From Cycloclasticus sp. (lineage in GTDB: Bacteria > Pseudomonadota > Gammaproteobacteria > Methylococcales > Cycloclasticaceae): 13,066 nucleotides of DNA. Position numbers and translations under genes: made by a program. The stretch lies in contig DUCA01000187.1 of assembly GCA_012960055.1 (NCBI GenBank), positions 1-13,066 on the forward strand. The letters are read 5' to 3'. Of this stretch, positions 1 to 7,253 are shown in pieces. Under the pieces are notes generated by a model. That model worked only from the letters and a program-made list of their open reading frames with translations, did no database searches and was not told the DNA's origin. How positions within the stretch are numbered: position 1 is the stretch's first letter; each line of letters starts with the position of its first letter.

Positions 1-912
1 GTCATCTACGCTGCGCTAGTCGGCAACACGCTTATTTCAATTACTAAATTTATCGCCGCTTTTTATTCGGGTAGCTCTGCGATGCTATCAGAAGGCATAC
101 ATTCGCTGGTTGATAGCGGCAACCAAGGCTTGCTGTTGTACGGTTTAAAGAAAGCTCAACAACCTGCGGATGCACAATTTCCATTTGGTCACGGCAAAGA
201 GATTTATTTCTGGAGTTTCATTGTCGCTATTCTTATCTTTGCCGTCGGTGCGGGCGTTTCTATCTACGAAGGTGTTCATCATATTATTGCTCCCACACCG
301 ATGGGTAATCCAACGTTAAGTTTTTATGTCTTAGGCTTGGCATTGTTATTTGAAGGTGCGGCATGGTTTTTTGCATTCCAAGAATTCACCCGCAGCAAAG
401 GCAAATGGAGCTACATTGAAGCGGTCAAACGCGGCAAAGATCCGTCTATGTTCGTGGTGTTATTTGAAGACTCTGCCGCCATGCTGGGTCTAGTCGTTGC
501 CTTTATCGGCATCGGCATTTCTCACCTAACTGGCAACCCTGTTTATGACGGCATGGCATCGGTCATCATTGGTTTAATCCTCGGTGGCACCGCCATTTGG
601 CTGGCTTATGAAACAAAGAGTTTATTGATTGGCGAAAGTGCAAACCCTGAATTGGTCGCTGAAATTCGCCAAATTGTAGACCAATACAGCGCCGTTGAAT
701 CGGTAAACGAATTACTCACCATGCACATGGGGCCAGATTTTGTATTAGCCACAATGAATGTTGATTTCAAAGACGACTTAACCGCTGGCGTACTGGAGCA
801 AACCATTGCCGACATGGACTTACACATCAAGCAAAGCTGCCCAACCGTTAAACGTGTCTTTATTGAAGCCGAAGCGTGGAGCGCTTTAACCGCTAGGCAT
901 CAACACCACTAA
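1..912 (+). CDS. Cation diffusion facilitator (CDF) transporter, 5' end missing
   Basis: This is a membrane antiporter of the CDF family, expected to export a divalent metal such as zinc, iron or manganese from the cytoplasm. The frame is open from base 1, so the gene starts outside the window; 303 residues are visible and perhaps 15-20 are missing. The first visible helix has the AxxGN...K pattern. It is followed by SSAMLSEGIHSLVDSGNQ, where H34 and D38 give the HxxxD metal site of helix 2, and by the FGHGKE loop (residues 62-67). Helix 5 begins FEDSAAM (E156, D157), so it lacks the second HxxxD typical of zinc CDFs and recalls the ZnT9-like branch. The last ~90 residues form the cytoplasmic ferredoxin-like dimerisation domain. 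The metal cannot be decided from sequence. The alkA-like gene starts 5 bp after the stop, suggesting co-transcription. Confidence 0.93.
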   Translation, partial: VIYAALVGNTLISITKFIAAFYSGSSAMLSEGIHSLVDSGNQGLLLYGLKKAQQPADAQFPFGHGKEIYFWSFIVAILIFAVGAGVSIYEGVHHIIAPTPMGNPTLSFYVLGLALLFEGAAWFFAFQEFTRSKGKWSYIEAVKRGKDPSMFVVLFEDSAAMLGLVVAFIGIGISHLTGNPVYDGMASVIIGLILGGTAIWLAYETKSLLIGESANPELVAEIRQIVDQYSAVESVNELLTMHMGPDFVLATMNVDFKDDLTAGVLEQTIADMDLHIKQSCPTVKRVFIEAEAWSALTARHQHH

Positions 913-917
913 GAAAA

Positions 918-1532
918 ATGCTCGACTTTGAGGCCCACGTTCAAAAAGCCGAACTCATGCTTTGCAATATTGACCCTACTCTTAAACAAATCATTCGAGA
1001 TGGACCCACATTTGACAGCACGCCGTTTATGGAACAGCCCTTTGAGGCTTTAGTTCACGCCGTCATTTCGCAGCAATTGTCGATAAAGTCGGCTGCCGCG
1101 ATTCGACAACGAGTGCTTGCGCTCTTGCCTAAAAACGATATCAGCATCCATGCATTCAACCAAATATCCCTGGCCGATTATAAAAAAGCCGGCTTATCTG
1201 AGGCTAAGACAAACACCATCCAAGGTCTTATTCATTTTGCCCTAGATAAGACCAACGACTTCAATCAACTACACACTTACCCAAATAAACAAGTCAAAGA
1301 ACGTTTATGCCAATTAAAAGGCATTGGTCCTTGGACGGTTGATATTTTTTTAATGTTTGGTCTAAAGCGGTTAGGTGTTTTTGCTTCAGGCGACCTGGGT
1401 TTGAGAAAGGCCATTAAATCACTGTACGCGCTAGACGAACTTCCGAGTCCAGGCGAATGTGACGTGATTGCAAAAAGATGGCAGCTCTATCGCAGCATTG
1501 CCGCGTGGCACCTGTGGCGACTGGTCGACTAA
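918..1532 (+). CDS. DNA-3-methyladenine glycosylase II (AlkA/MAG-type HhH-GPD)
   Basis: A base-excision repair enzyme that hydrolyses the N-glycosidic bond of alkylated purines such as 3-methyladenine, leaving an abasic site. The 204 residues match the short MAG/AlkA branch, which lacks the N-terminal domain of E. coli AlkA (282 residues). The helix-hairpin-helix is LKGIGPWTVDIFLMFGL at about 133-149. The catalytic Asp of the GPD motif is D159, in FASGDLGLRKA. The C-terminal YRSIAAWHLWRL (191-202) is characteristic of the family. The ATG lies 5 bp after the CDF stop with only a weak purine-rich leader, so translation may be coupled to the upstream gene. Its stop overlaps the stop of the convergent permease by 4 bp. 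Substrate range is inferred from the family. Confidence 0.93.
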   Translation: MLDFEAHVQKAELMLCNIDPTLKQIIRDGPTFDSTPFMEQPFEALVHAVISQQLSIKSAAAIRQRVLALLPKNDISIHAFNQISLADYKKAGLSEAKTNTIQGLIHFALDKTNDFNQLHTYPNKQVKERLCQLKGIGPWTVDIFLMFGLKRLGVFASGDLGLRKAIKSLYALDELPSPGECDVIAKRWQLYRSIAAWHLWRLVD

Positions 1533-2413
1533 CTTTGTTTTTTAGTCCTCAACTGCAGTAGCAAGCCACCAACAATCAAAGTCGCACCGACGCCCAAGGT
1601 AACAGTAAAGGCTTCATTCAACCAAATACTAGACGACAAAATACCCATTAGAGGTACCATTAAAAAGCCCAAAGAAACCGTTACCGCTGGCAATATTTGG
1701 GTGACGCGCATGGAGGCCCACTGCGCTAAAGATGTTGCCATCACCCCGTTGTACAGCAATATAATCACCAGTTCAGAGCTCCAAATGACTGGCCGCGTGT
1801 CAGAAAACCAGGCCAATGGAACGACAATACACAACGCCACTAATATTTGCCACGGCGTCAACTCCAACACGCTGGCTTTCCAAGTATGCTTTCTAACGTG
1901 CACGATGGATAAGGCCCAAATCAGCGCCGCCACCAGCAATAGAGCATTGCCTTTCACAACAGAAGCATCACTCCAATCAAACGCCAACGGGTTAAACAAA
2001 ATCAACAAGCCACAAAGCCCCGCTGCAACGCCTAACAACTTCATTCGAGATGTCTTTTCTTTCAGAATAAAATACGCGGCTGGCGTCACCCATAAAGGCG
2101 TTGTATAAGCCAATAACGCTGCTCTGCCCGCATTGACCTCCGTTAACCCTAGGTTGATTAGCATCACAAATAACGCAAACTGCATAACACCGACACCTAA
2201 GACAATGGGGATATCCTGCTTATGCGGTAGTTTTAAACGCCCCAGAAAAAGCAACAAGATTGAAATGGTAATGAGCGCGATAAACAACCTTGCCGCCGTG
2301 AACCAAAGTGGGTCAATCGAACGTAGACCTATTTTCATAATCGGCCAATTTGCCCCCCAAATAAGCACGACCAATACGAGCAACACCCACGCAGACGATA
2401 ACAATTTTTTCAC
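1529..2413 (-). CDS. DMT-superfamily permease with two EamA domains
   Basis: An inner-membrane transporter of the drug/metabolite superfamily, usually a metabolite or amino-acid exporter; the substrate cannot be predicted. The 294 residues are the usual EamA length with about ten hydrophobic helices. The first repeat (about 8-140) starts with the diagnostic WGANWPIMKIGL (19-30) and contains AYTTPLWVTPAAYFILKE. The second repeat runs from about 155 to 285 and ends GGLLLQLRTKK, the usual positively charged tail. The start codon is GTG (2411-2413), giving MKKLLSS; the ribosome site before it is weak. The gene converges on the glycosylase with a 4-bp overlap and no hairpin between them. It is divergent from the thioesterase across an 85-bp spacer that must hold promoters for both. 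Confidence 0.9.
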   Translation of the reverse strand: MKKLLSSAWVLLVLVVLIWGANWPIMKIGLRSIDPLWFTAARLFIALITISILLLFLGRLKLPHKQDIPIVLGVGVMQFALFVMLINLGLTEVNAGRAALLAYTTPLWVTPAAYFILKEKTSRMKLLGVAAGLCGLLILFNPLAFDWSDASVVKGNALLLVAALIWALSIVHVRKHTWKASVLELTPWQILVALCIVVPLAWFSDTRPVIWSSELVIILLYNGVMATSLAQWASMRVTQILPAVTVSLGFLMVPLMGILSSSIWLNEAFTVTLGVGATLIVGGLLLQLRTKKQS

Positions 2414-2462
2414 TGTCTTTGTATCTCTAAAAAAACATCAATATAGCATTCAGCCACTCATC

Positions 2463-2468
2463 TATAAT
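2463..2468 (+). promoter_or_regulatory. Possible -10 box for the thioesterase gene
   Basis: A perfect TATAAT lies 30 bp before the thioesterase ATG, in the 85-bp spacer between two divergent genes. No good TTGACA-like -35 box sits 16-18 bp upstream, so the call rests on the -10 alone. The same spacer read on the minus strand offers TATATT (2440-2445) as a -10 for the permease. Confidence 0.35.
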
Positions 2469-2498
2469 AACAAGCATCAACATTTTAGGACGAGTCAT

Positions 2499-2921
2499 AT
2501 GGCCAGATTATCTATCACATACCCAAAGCGCACACTGTTCACCTGTTCACTTCCGGTGCGCATTACCGACATTAACTACGGCCAACACTTGGCGCACGAC
2601 AAACTGATCTCCATGTTGCATGAGGCGCGAGCACAATTTTTTCTACACTTTGGCATGCAAGAAGCAAACGTGGCGGGGTTGGGCATTATTCTTTCTGACT
2701 TGGCTATTCGTTATCAAGCCGAATCGTTTCATCCCGATGTTTTATCCATTGAAATAGCGCTTGATGATCCCAGTCGATGTGGCTGCGATATGGTTTACCG
2801 GGTTAGCAAAGATGACGGCAAAACCATCATCGCAACGGCTAAAACAGGGTTGGTGTTTTTTGATTACAGCAGCAAAAAAGCGGCATCAATACCTGAACAG
2901 TTCAAACAGCTTTTAAGTTAA
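2499..2921 (+). CDS. Acyl-CoA thioesterase-like hotdog-fold protein (4HBT/YbgC type)
   Basis: A small cytoplasmic thioesterase expected to hydrolyse an acyl- or aryl-CoA; the physiological substrate is unknown. The 140-residue length and single hotdog fold fit the YbgC/FadM group. The motif VRITDINYGQHLAHD (20-34) carries the presumed catalytic Asp (D24) and leads into the long helix with HEARAQF (41-47). AKTGLVFFDYSSKK (114-127) is the conserved closing strand. The frame is open further upstream to about 2133, but the ATG at 2499 is chosen. It is preceded by AGGA with GAG (2487-2494) at good spacing, and MARLSITYP matches how this family normally begins. The upstream extension would lie antisense inside the permease. 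Its TAA overlaps the ATG of the following hydrolase (TAATG), so the two were once translationally coupled. Confidence 0.9.
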   Translation: MARLSITYPKRTLFTCSLPVRITDINYGQHLAHDKLISMLHEARAQFFLHFGMQEANVAGLGIILSDLAIRYQAESFHPDVLSIEIALDDPSRCGCDMVYRVSKDDGKTIIATAKTGLVFFDYSSKKAASIPEQFKQLLS

Positions 2922-3786
2922 TGGCCGACGTCTTAAAGCTGACTGGTTCTGCTTCTGGTTCTAGCTATACCTGCATCAGCACACAAGGTGCCAGCATTAA
3001 CGTTGCCAGCGCAGGAAGCGCGCCCTCTGCTGCTACACAGTTACCCGCAGAACCATTTAATCTGGCATAAAATCGCGCCTGCCTTGAGCGAAAATTCCAT
3101 CTTATTTCCCCCGACTTGCGTGGCTACGGCGAGAGTTCAAAGCCCAAAAGTGATGCACACCATAGCCCCTACAGCAAGCGTGAAATAGCCAATGACATGA
3201 TCGAACTGATGCGGCAAATGGGACACGATAGCTTTTATGTTGTAGGACATGACCGAGGCGCCCGGTTGTTCATCGTAGACCACCCTGAAAACGTTTTAAA
3301 AGCGGCCGTGCTAGACATTGTGCCGACCTACGAATTGTTTAAATTCGTTAATCAAACCATCCCCTCTGGTTCTTCTTAATTCAGGATAATAACGTACCCG
3401 AACATTTAATTGGCATGGACCCAGATCTTTACCTAAAAGACGAACTGACTCGGTGGAGCACCTACCCAGACAGATTTAATGATGGTGTTGTCAATGATTA
3501 CCTACGCTGTTTCAGACAGCGTAGGTATGATTCACGCTAGCTGCGAAGATTACCGCGCGGCCGCTAGCATTGATTTAAAACACGACGAAGCGGACTTAAA
3601 CAAACAAATACAATGCCCACTTCTGGTGCTTTGGGGCGAACACGGTATGATGGACAAGCATTTCGATATGCTCAGTATCTGGCAAAACAGATCCATAATG
3701 TCAGCGGTCAAGCCATCGATAGCGTGCATTTCTTAGCTGAAGAGGCACCCGACGCCACATTATTTAGCCTACTTGAGTTTTTCTAA
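2921..3786 (+). pseudogene. Alpha/beta hydrolase (haloacetate dehalogenase-like), broken by several frameshifts
   Basis: The remains of an alpha/beta hydrolase resembling haloacetate/fluoroacetate dehalogenases, about 290 codons if repaired. Homology moves between frames. ASINVASAGS (from 2921) shifts near 3017-3027 to LLLHSYPQNHLIWHKIAP. A second shift at the C5 run 3108-3112 gives DLRGYGESSKP and GHDRGAR, with the nucleophile Asp codon at 3251-3253. A few residues seem deleted before DHPENV. A shift near 3350-3367 gives WFFLIQDNNVPEHLIGMD, one at 3501-3527 gives SVGMIHASCEDYRAAA, and one near 3690 gives VHFLAEEAPD (catalytic His codon 3727-3729) to the TAA at 3784. No single frame can make an enzyme. 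The dehalogenase assignment is from motif memory, so a related hydrolase is possible. It followed the thioesterase with overlapping stop and start. Confidence 0.9.
3499..3527. repeat. Perfect 12-bp inverted repeat with 5-nt loop inside the hydrolase pseudogene
   Basis: The arms TACCTACGCTGT (3499-3510) and ACAGCGTAGGTA (3516-3527) are perfectly complementary around the loop TTCAG. It lies inside former coding sequence, with no following T-run, so it is not a terminator. The reading frame of the pseudogene changes exactly across it. Confidence 0.85.
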
Positions 3787-3829
3787 GTCATTCTTTTCCC
3801 GCAAAAAAATGAGATGGCGAATTTTGCGT

Positions 3830-3835
3830 TACAAT
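3830..3835 (+). promoter_or_regulatory. Possible -10 box upstream of pcnB
   Basis: TACAAT, five of six matches to consensus, lies about 50 bp before the pcnB start, in the 100-bp spacer after the pseudogene. No clear -35 was found at 17 bp. TATATT at 3856-3861 is an alternative. A promoter is expected here because the upstream gene is dead and the downstream block is housekeeping. Confidence 0.35.
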
Positions 3836-3886
3836 AGCACCGCTCAATAAAGAGCTATATTATTTTCAAGACGTTAAACGATTAAT

Positions 3887-5191
3887 TTGTCTGCACAAAA
3901 AAAACCTAAAAAATACACCCTACGTGAACTCGGCTTATCCGCCGACCGCCTAGATCGTCATGCCGTTTCAATTACCGACCGTTTGGTTGAAGCCGGTTTT
4001 CAAGCCTACCTAGTGGGCGGCTGTGTGCGCGATTTATTACTCGGCATGCACCCCAAAGACTTTGATGTATCAACTAACGCTGAGCCTGATGAGATCCAAG
4101 CCTTATTTAAGAATTGTCGATTAATTGGCCGGCGCTTTCGTTTGGCTCATATTCACTTTGGGCGCCACATCATCGAAGTAGCCACCTTTCGCGGCCCTCA
4201 CGTTAAGCACGATAAAAATGACAGCCACGCTCATAAAGATGGTCGTCTGTTGCGCGATAACGTGTACGGCACCTTGGAAGAAGATGCGTGGCGACGAGAC
4301 TTTACCGTTAACGCTCTGTATTTAGACGCGCAAAACAAAACCGTTATCGATTACGTCGGCGGCATTGACGACCACCAACAAAGGGTGCTGCGTTTAATGG
4401 GTGATCCAGTCACCCGCTACAAAGAAGATCCGGTGCGTTTGTTACGCGCGGTGCGATTTAAAGCCAAGCTGAATTTTCAATTCGACGCGGAAACAGAAGC
4501 ACCGATGAATGACTTAGCCCCATTGTTAAAAGACATACCCTCCGCTCGCTTATACGACGAAATCCTCAAGCTGTTCCTCAATACAAAAGCCAACGATGTT
4601 TTTGACATGCTTCGGCAATACGATTTGTTTGACCCACTATTCCCACAAACAGAGCTGTGTTTAAAGAAAGCCTCGTCGGATATGCCATTAGCGCTGATTA
4701 AACAGGCGATGGAAAACACCGAAGCACGTTTAAAAAACCATCAACACATCACGCCATATTTCCTATTAGCGACCCTGCTATGGGAACCTGTTCGCCGCTT
4801 AACCCAGCAAAACAGGCACACATTTAACAGTGACACACAAGCCATTCACGCCGCTGCCAACGAGGTCGTCGCGCATCAAATTGGGCGGATTGCGATTCCA
4901 CGACGAATTACCACACCCATGCGTGAAGTTTGGGCGTTACAACCACGCTTTCACAAACAAGTTGGTGTTCGCTGTTTACGGTTCCTAGATCACCCAAGGT
5001 TTAGAGCCGCGTATGACTTTATGTTGTTACGCGCTCAACACGGTGAAGTTGATGTGAAGATTGCTGATTGGTGGACACATATTCAGACGCTCGCCCCCGC
5101 TGAGCAAAAACTAATGACCCGCCCAAGCCAGTTTAAGCATAAAAGAAAAGCGCACAAAAAACCTGCTAAGAACGTACCGCCAGTAGAATAA
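3887..5191 (+). CDS. pcnB: Poly(A) polymerase I, non-ATG start
   Basis: Adds 3' poly(A) tails to RNA, which marks transcripts for exonucleolytic decay. The 434 residues compare with about 465 in E. coli. The nucleotidyltransferase head has LVGGCVRDLLLG (42-53) and the metal-binding DFD (D58, D60). RRDFTVNALY (136-145) is conserved. EDPVRLLRAVRFKAKL (180-195) favours poly(A) polymerase over CCA-adding enzyme. The tail (about 412-430) is rich in Lys and Arg, as in PAP I. There is no ATG before the catalytic motifs, and an in-frame TAA lies at 3875-3877. The start is therefore TTG (3887) or ATT (3881), with no clear Shine-Dalgarno. E. coli pcnB is reported to start at AUU. The gene is followed 1 bp later by folK. 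Confidence 0.95.
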   Translation: MSAQKKPKKYTLRELGLSADRLDRHAVSITDRLVEAGFQAYLVGGCVRDLLLGMHPKDFDVSTNAEPDEIQALFKNCRLIGRRFRLAHIHFGRHIIEVATFRGPHVKHDKNDSHAHKDGRLLRDNVYGTLEEDAWRRDFTVNALYLDAQNKTVIDYVGGIDDHQQRVLRLMGDPVTRYKEDPVRLLRAVRFKAKLNFQFDAETEAPMNDLAPLLKDIPSARLYDEILKLFLNTKANDVFDMLRQYDLFDPLFPQTELCLKKASSDMPLALIKQAMENTEARLKNHQHITPYFLLATLLWEPVRRLTQQNRHTFNSDTQAIHAAANEVVAHQIGRIAIPRRITTPMREVWALQPRFHKQVGVRCLRFLDHPRFRAAYDFMLLRAQHGEVDVKIADWWTHIQTLAPAEQKLMTRPSQFKHKRKAHKKPAKNVPPVE

Positions 5192-5192
5192 A

Positions 5193-5684
5193 ATGCCGGC
5201 ATCTGTTTTTATTGGCCTTGGTAGCAATTTGTCGCAGCCAATCCAACAAGTTTTACAGGCTATCGATGAAATAAGCGCCTTGCCCAATACAAGGCTTAAC
5301 GCATGTTCCAGTCTGTATAAAACAGCACCTATGGGACCGCAAGACCAACCCGACTACATCAATGCTGTTGTACACATCCACACCTCTCAGCAACCATTGA
5401 CCTTGTTAGAAACGCTGCAAAACATAGAGCAACAACACAATCGAACGCGCGACACCGGTCGCTGGGGTGCGCGCACGCTTGATTTGGATATACTGCACAT
5501 TGAAGGTTACACATCAAACACCGCCGAACTCACGCTACCCCACATAGGCCTTCAGACCAGAAGCTTTGTTTTGTATCCGTTATACGAGATATCGCCCCGT
5601 TTAAGCATTCCAAGCTTAGGCGGTATGGAACAGTTAATCGAGCAGCTTAACGAACCCAAACCGGCCATCATTTCTGCCAAATAA
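5193..5684 (+). CDS. folK: 2-amino-4-hydroxy-6-hydroxymethyldihydropteridine pyrophosphokinase (HPPK)
   Basis: Transfers pyrophosphate from ATP to 6-hydroxymethyl-7,8-dihydropterin, the step before dihydropteroate synthase in folate synthesis. The 163 residues are the normal single-domain length. Visible signatures are FIGLGSNL (6-13) and SSLYKTAPMGPQDQPDYINAV (39-59), in the substrate-binding loops. The HPPK signature RWGARTLDLDIL (90-101) carries the two Mg-binding Asp residues D97 and D99. LPHIGLQTRSFVLYPL (115-130) is the closing conserved block. The ATG follows the pcnB stop by 1 bp, so translation is probably coupled. A 71-bp spacer separates it from the kinase gene and holds only a weak 5-bp hairpin (5712-5725). 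Confidence 0.96.
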   Translation: MPASVFIGLGSNLSQPIQQVLQAIDEISALPNTRLNACSSLYKTAPMGPQDQPDYINAVVHIHTSQQPLTLLETLQNIEQQHNRTRDTGRWGARTLDLDILHIEGYTSNTAELTLPHIGLQTRSFVLYPLYEISPRLSIPSLGGMEQLIEQLNEPKPAIISAK

Positions 5685-5755
5685 CTCGAAAAATAAGCCC
5701 CCGTTTGTTACAGTGTTTCAACACTCTTTAATTCACAACCATCACATTTATTCCT

Positions 5756-6421
5756 TTGGAAAATAAGCCCTTAGAAACAGCCAAACCGCCTAAATTCATC
5801 GTTATTGAAGGCCCTATTGGCGTGGGTAAAAGCAGCTTGGCTAAACGCTTAGCGAAAAGCTTTGGCTGCGATGTGGTTAAAGAAAAGGCGGATGAAAACC
5901 CGTTTTTAGAGCACTTCTACACCCATACAGAGCAATCAGCCCTTCCCGTTCAGCTACATTTTCTAACGGAACGGGTTAAACAATGGAACGCCTTATCGCA
6001 AAACGACATCTTCTCTAAAGGTGTTATTTCAGATTTCATGCTTGAAAAAGACCCCCTTTTCGCAAAGCTAACGCTCACGGATGAGGAATACAAACTGTAT
6101 GACCAGATGTACCAATCACTGTCTGTACAAGTCACTAAAGCCGACTTAATTGTTTACTTACAGGCACCCGTAGACGTTTTACAGGCACGCATTAAAAAAC
6201 GCGGCATTCAGCATGAAAAAGGCATTAGCCGTCAATATTTGCAAAAACTGTCTGATGCATACACCGGTTTTTTTCACCATTACGACAGCGGCCCCTTATT
6301 AATAGTTAATGCAAGTGACATTAATCCAGTTGATAATGATGCCGATTATGAGCAATTACTTCAGCACATCTGTACAACCCGTTCTGGACGACATTACATC
6401 AATCCTTTACCCATTTTATAA
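5756..6421 (+). CDS. Deoxynucleoside kinase (dGK/dCK-type), TTG start
   Basis: A salvage kinase expected to phosphorylate deoxynucleosides at the 5' position with ATP. The P-loop is GPIGVGKSS (19-27). EKADENPFLEHFY (43-55) matches the deoxyadenosine/deoxyguanosine kinase pattern for substrate contact. ISDFMLEKDPLFAK (91-104) corresponds to the DR(S/Y) region, and RIKKRGIQHEKGIS (145-158) is the arginine-rich lid. The 221 residues are a typical length. An in-frame stop lies at 5729-5731 and no ATG precedes the P-loop, so TTG at 5756 is the best start. ATT at 5750 is a less likely choice; neither has a Shine-Dalgarno. The base preference (dA, dG or dC) cannot be read from sequence. It sits between folK and panB, with panB 17 bp downstream. 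Confidence 0.9.
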   Translation: MENKPLETAKPPKFIVIEGPIGVGKSSLAKRLAKSFGCDVVKEKADENPFLEHFYTHTEQSALPVQLHFLTERVKQWNALSQNDIFSKGVISDFMLEKDPLFAKLTLTDEEYKLYDQMYQSLSVQVTKADLIVYLQAPVDVLQARIKKRGIQHEKGISRQYLQKLSDAYTGFFHHYDSGPLLIVNASDINPVDNDADYEQLLQHICTTRSGRHYINPLPIL

Positions 6422-6438
6422 TCCCTGCCGAGATCGAT

Positions 6439-7251
6439 ATGAGCCAACAATCTGCACGTAAACACATCACCAACACTGAACTACTCTCAATGAAAAGTCG
6501 TGGCGAAAAGATTGTTAGTCTGACCGCCTACGACGCAAGCTTTGCTCATATTTTAGACAAGGCCGGTGTCGAGATGATTTTGGTTGGCGATTCATTGGGC
6601 ATGGTTATTCAAGGTCAAAGCAGCACCGTGCCGGTTACGATTGAAGAAATGGCCTACCATTCCAAGCTGGTATCGCGCGGCATTGAACGCGCACTGCTCG
6701 TCACCGACATGCCTTTTATGTCTTACCCTGACCCACACAGCGCTGTGGAAAATGCCGCTGTTTTAATGCAACAAGGCCATGCGCACATGGTGAAACTTGA
6801 GGGTGGACAAAAAATATTGGACTGCGTTGAACACATCGTCAATCAGGGCATTCCTGTGTGTGGGCATTTGGGATTGCTGCCTCAATCTGTCAACCAATTA
6901 GGCGGCTATAAAGTACAAGGCAAGGACGAAGCGCAAGCCAAGATCATTATCGAAGACGCGAAATGCCTGCAACAAGCCGGCGCAAGTGCGATTGTCATCG
7001 AGTGCATACCATCTAGCCTAGCATCCAAAATCACCCAAGCCATTGATATCCCCATCATTGGCATTGGTGCGGGCGTAGAGTGTGATGGGCAAGTATTAGT
7101 CAGTTACGACATGTTGGACATTACCGTTGGCAAACGTCCTAAATTCAGCAAAAACTTCATGCTTGAAGCCGGGAATGTAGCCGATGCCGTTGGCGCTTAT
7201 GTGAGCGCGGTGAAAAACAAAAAATTCCCTGCCGAGGAGCACTCCTTTTAA
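6439..7251 (+). CDS. panB: 3-methyl-2-oxobutanoate hydroxymethyltransferase
   Basis: Makes ketopantoate from 2-oxoisovalerate and 5,10-methylene-tetrahydrofolate, the first committed step of pantothenate synthesis. It is a cytoplasmic TIM-barrel enzyme; 270 residues against 264 in E. coli. Visible active-site segments are LTAYDASFA (28-36), LVGDSLGMV (48-56) with metal-ligand D51, VTDMPFMSY (88-96) with D90, and MVKLEGG (117-123) with K119 and E121. CGHLGLLPQSV (141-151) and IVIECIP (185-191) follow, the latter with presumed catalytic base E188. IIGIGAGVECDGQVLV (206-221) closes the barrel. The ATG has a modest GAG-containing leader. panC starts 2 bp after its stop. Confidence 0.98.
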   Translation: MSQQSARKHITNTELLSMKSRGEKIVSLTAYDASFAHILDKAGVEMILVGDSLGMVIQGQSSTVPVTIEEMAYHSKLVSRGIERALLVTDMPFMSYPDPHSAVENAAVLMQQGHAHMVKLEGGQKILDCVEHIVNQGIPVCGHLGLLPQSVNQLGGYKVQGKDEAQAKIIIEDAKCLQQAGASAIVIECIPSSLASKITQAIDIPIIGIGAGVECDGQVLVSYDMLDITVGKRPKFSKNFMLEAGNVADAVGAYVSAVKNKKFPAEEHSF

Positions 7252-7253
7252 GC

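Noticed and set aside
1701..2108. A 135-codon open frame on the plus strand
   Set aside because: It is antisense to the permease, whose protein has clear EamA signatures; composition is that of a shadow frame.
2133..2498. Upstream extension of the thioesterase frame by 122 codons
   Set aside because: It lies antisense within the permease gene, and the ATG at 2499 has a good ribosome site and the family's usual N-terminus.
3800..3828. CGCAAAA / TTTTGCG inverted repeat before pcnB
   Set aside because: 7-bp arms with a 15-nt loop in AT-rich DNA are expected by chance, and no function is suggested.
3887..5191. CCA-adding tRNA nucleotidyltransferase instead of poly(A) polymerase
   Set aside because: LLRAVRFKAKL, the basic C-terminal tail and the folK neighbour fit PcnB; an HD domain typical of the long bacterial CCA enzymes was not seen.
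5712..5725. Hairpin AGTGT / ACACT between folK and the kinase as a terminator
   Set aside because: Only a 5-bp AT-rich stem without a proper T-run; too weak to call.
7235..7246. AGGAG / CTCCT palindrome as a ribosome-site-hiding hairpin for panC
   Set aside because: The loop would be only 2 nt, and AGGAG is 14 nt from the panC ATG, too far for a normal ribosome site.
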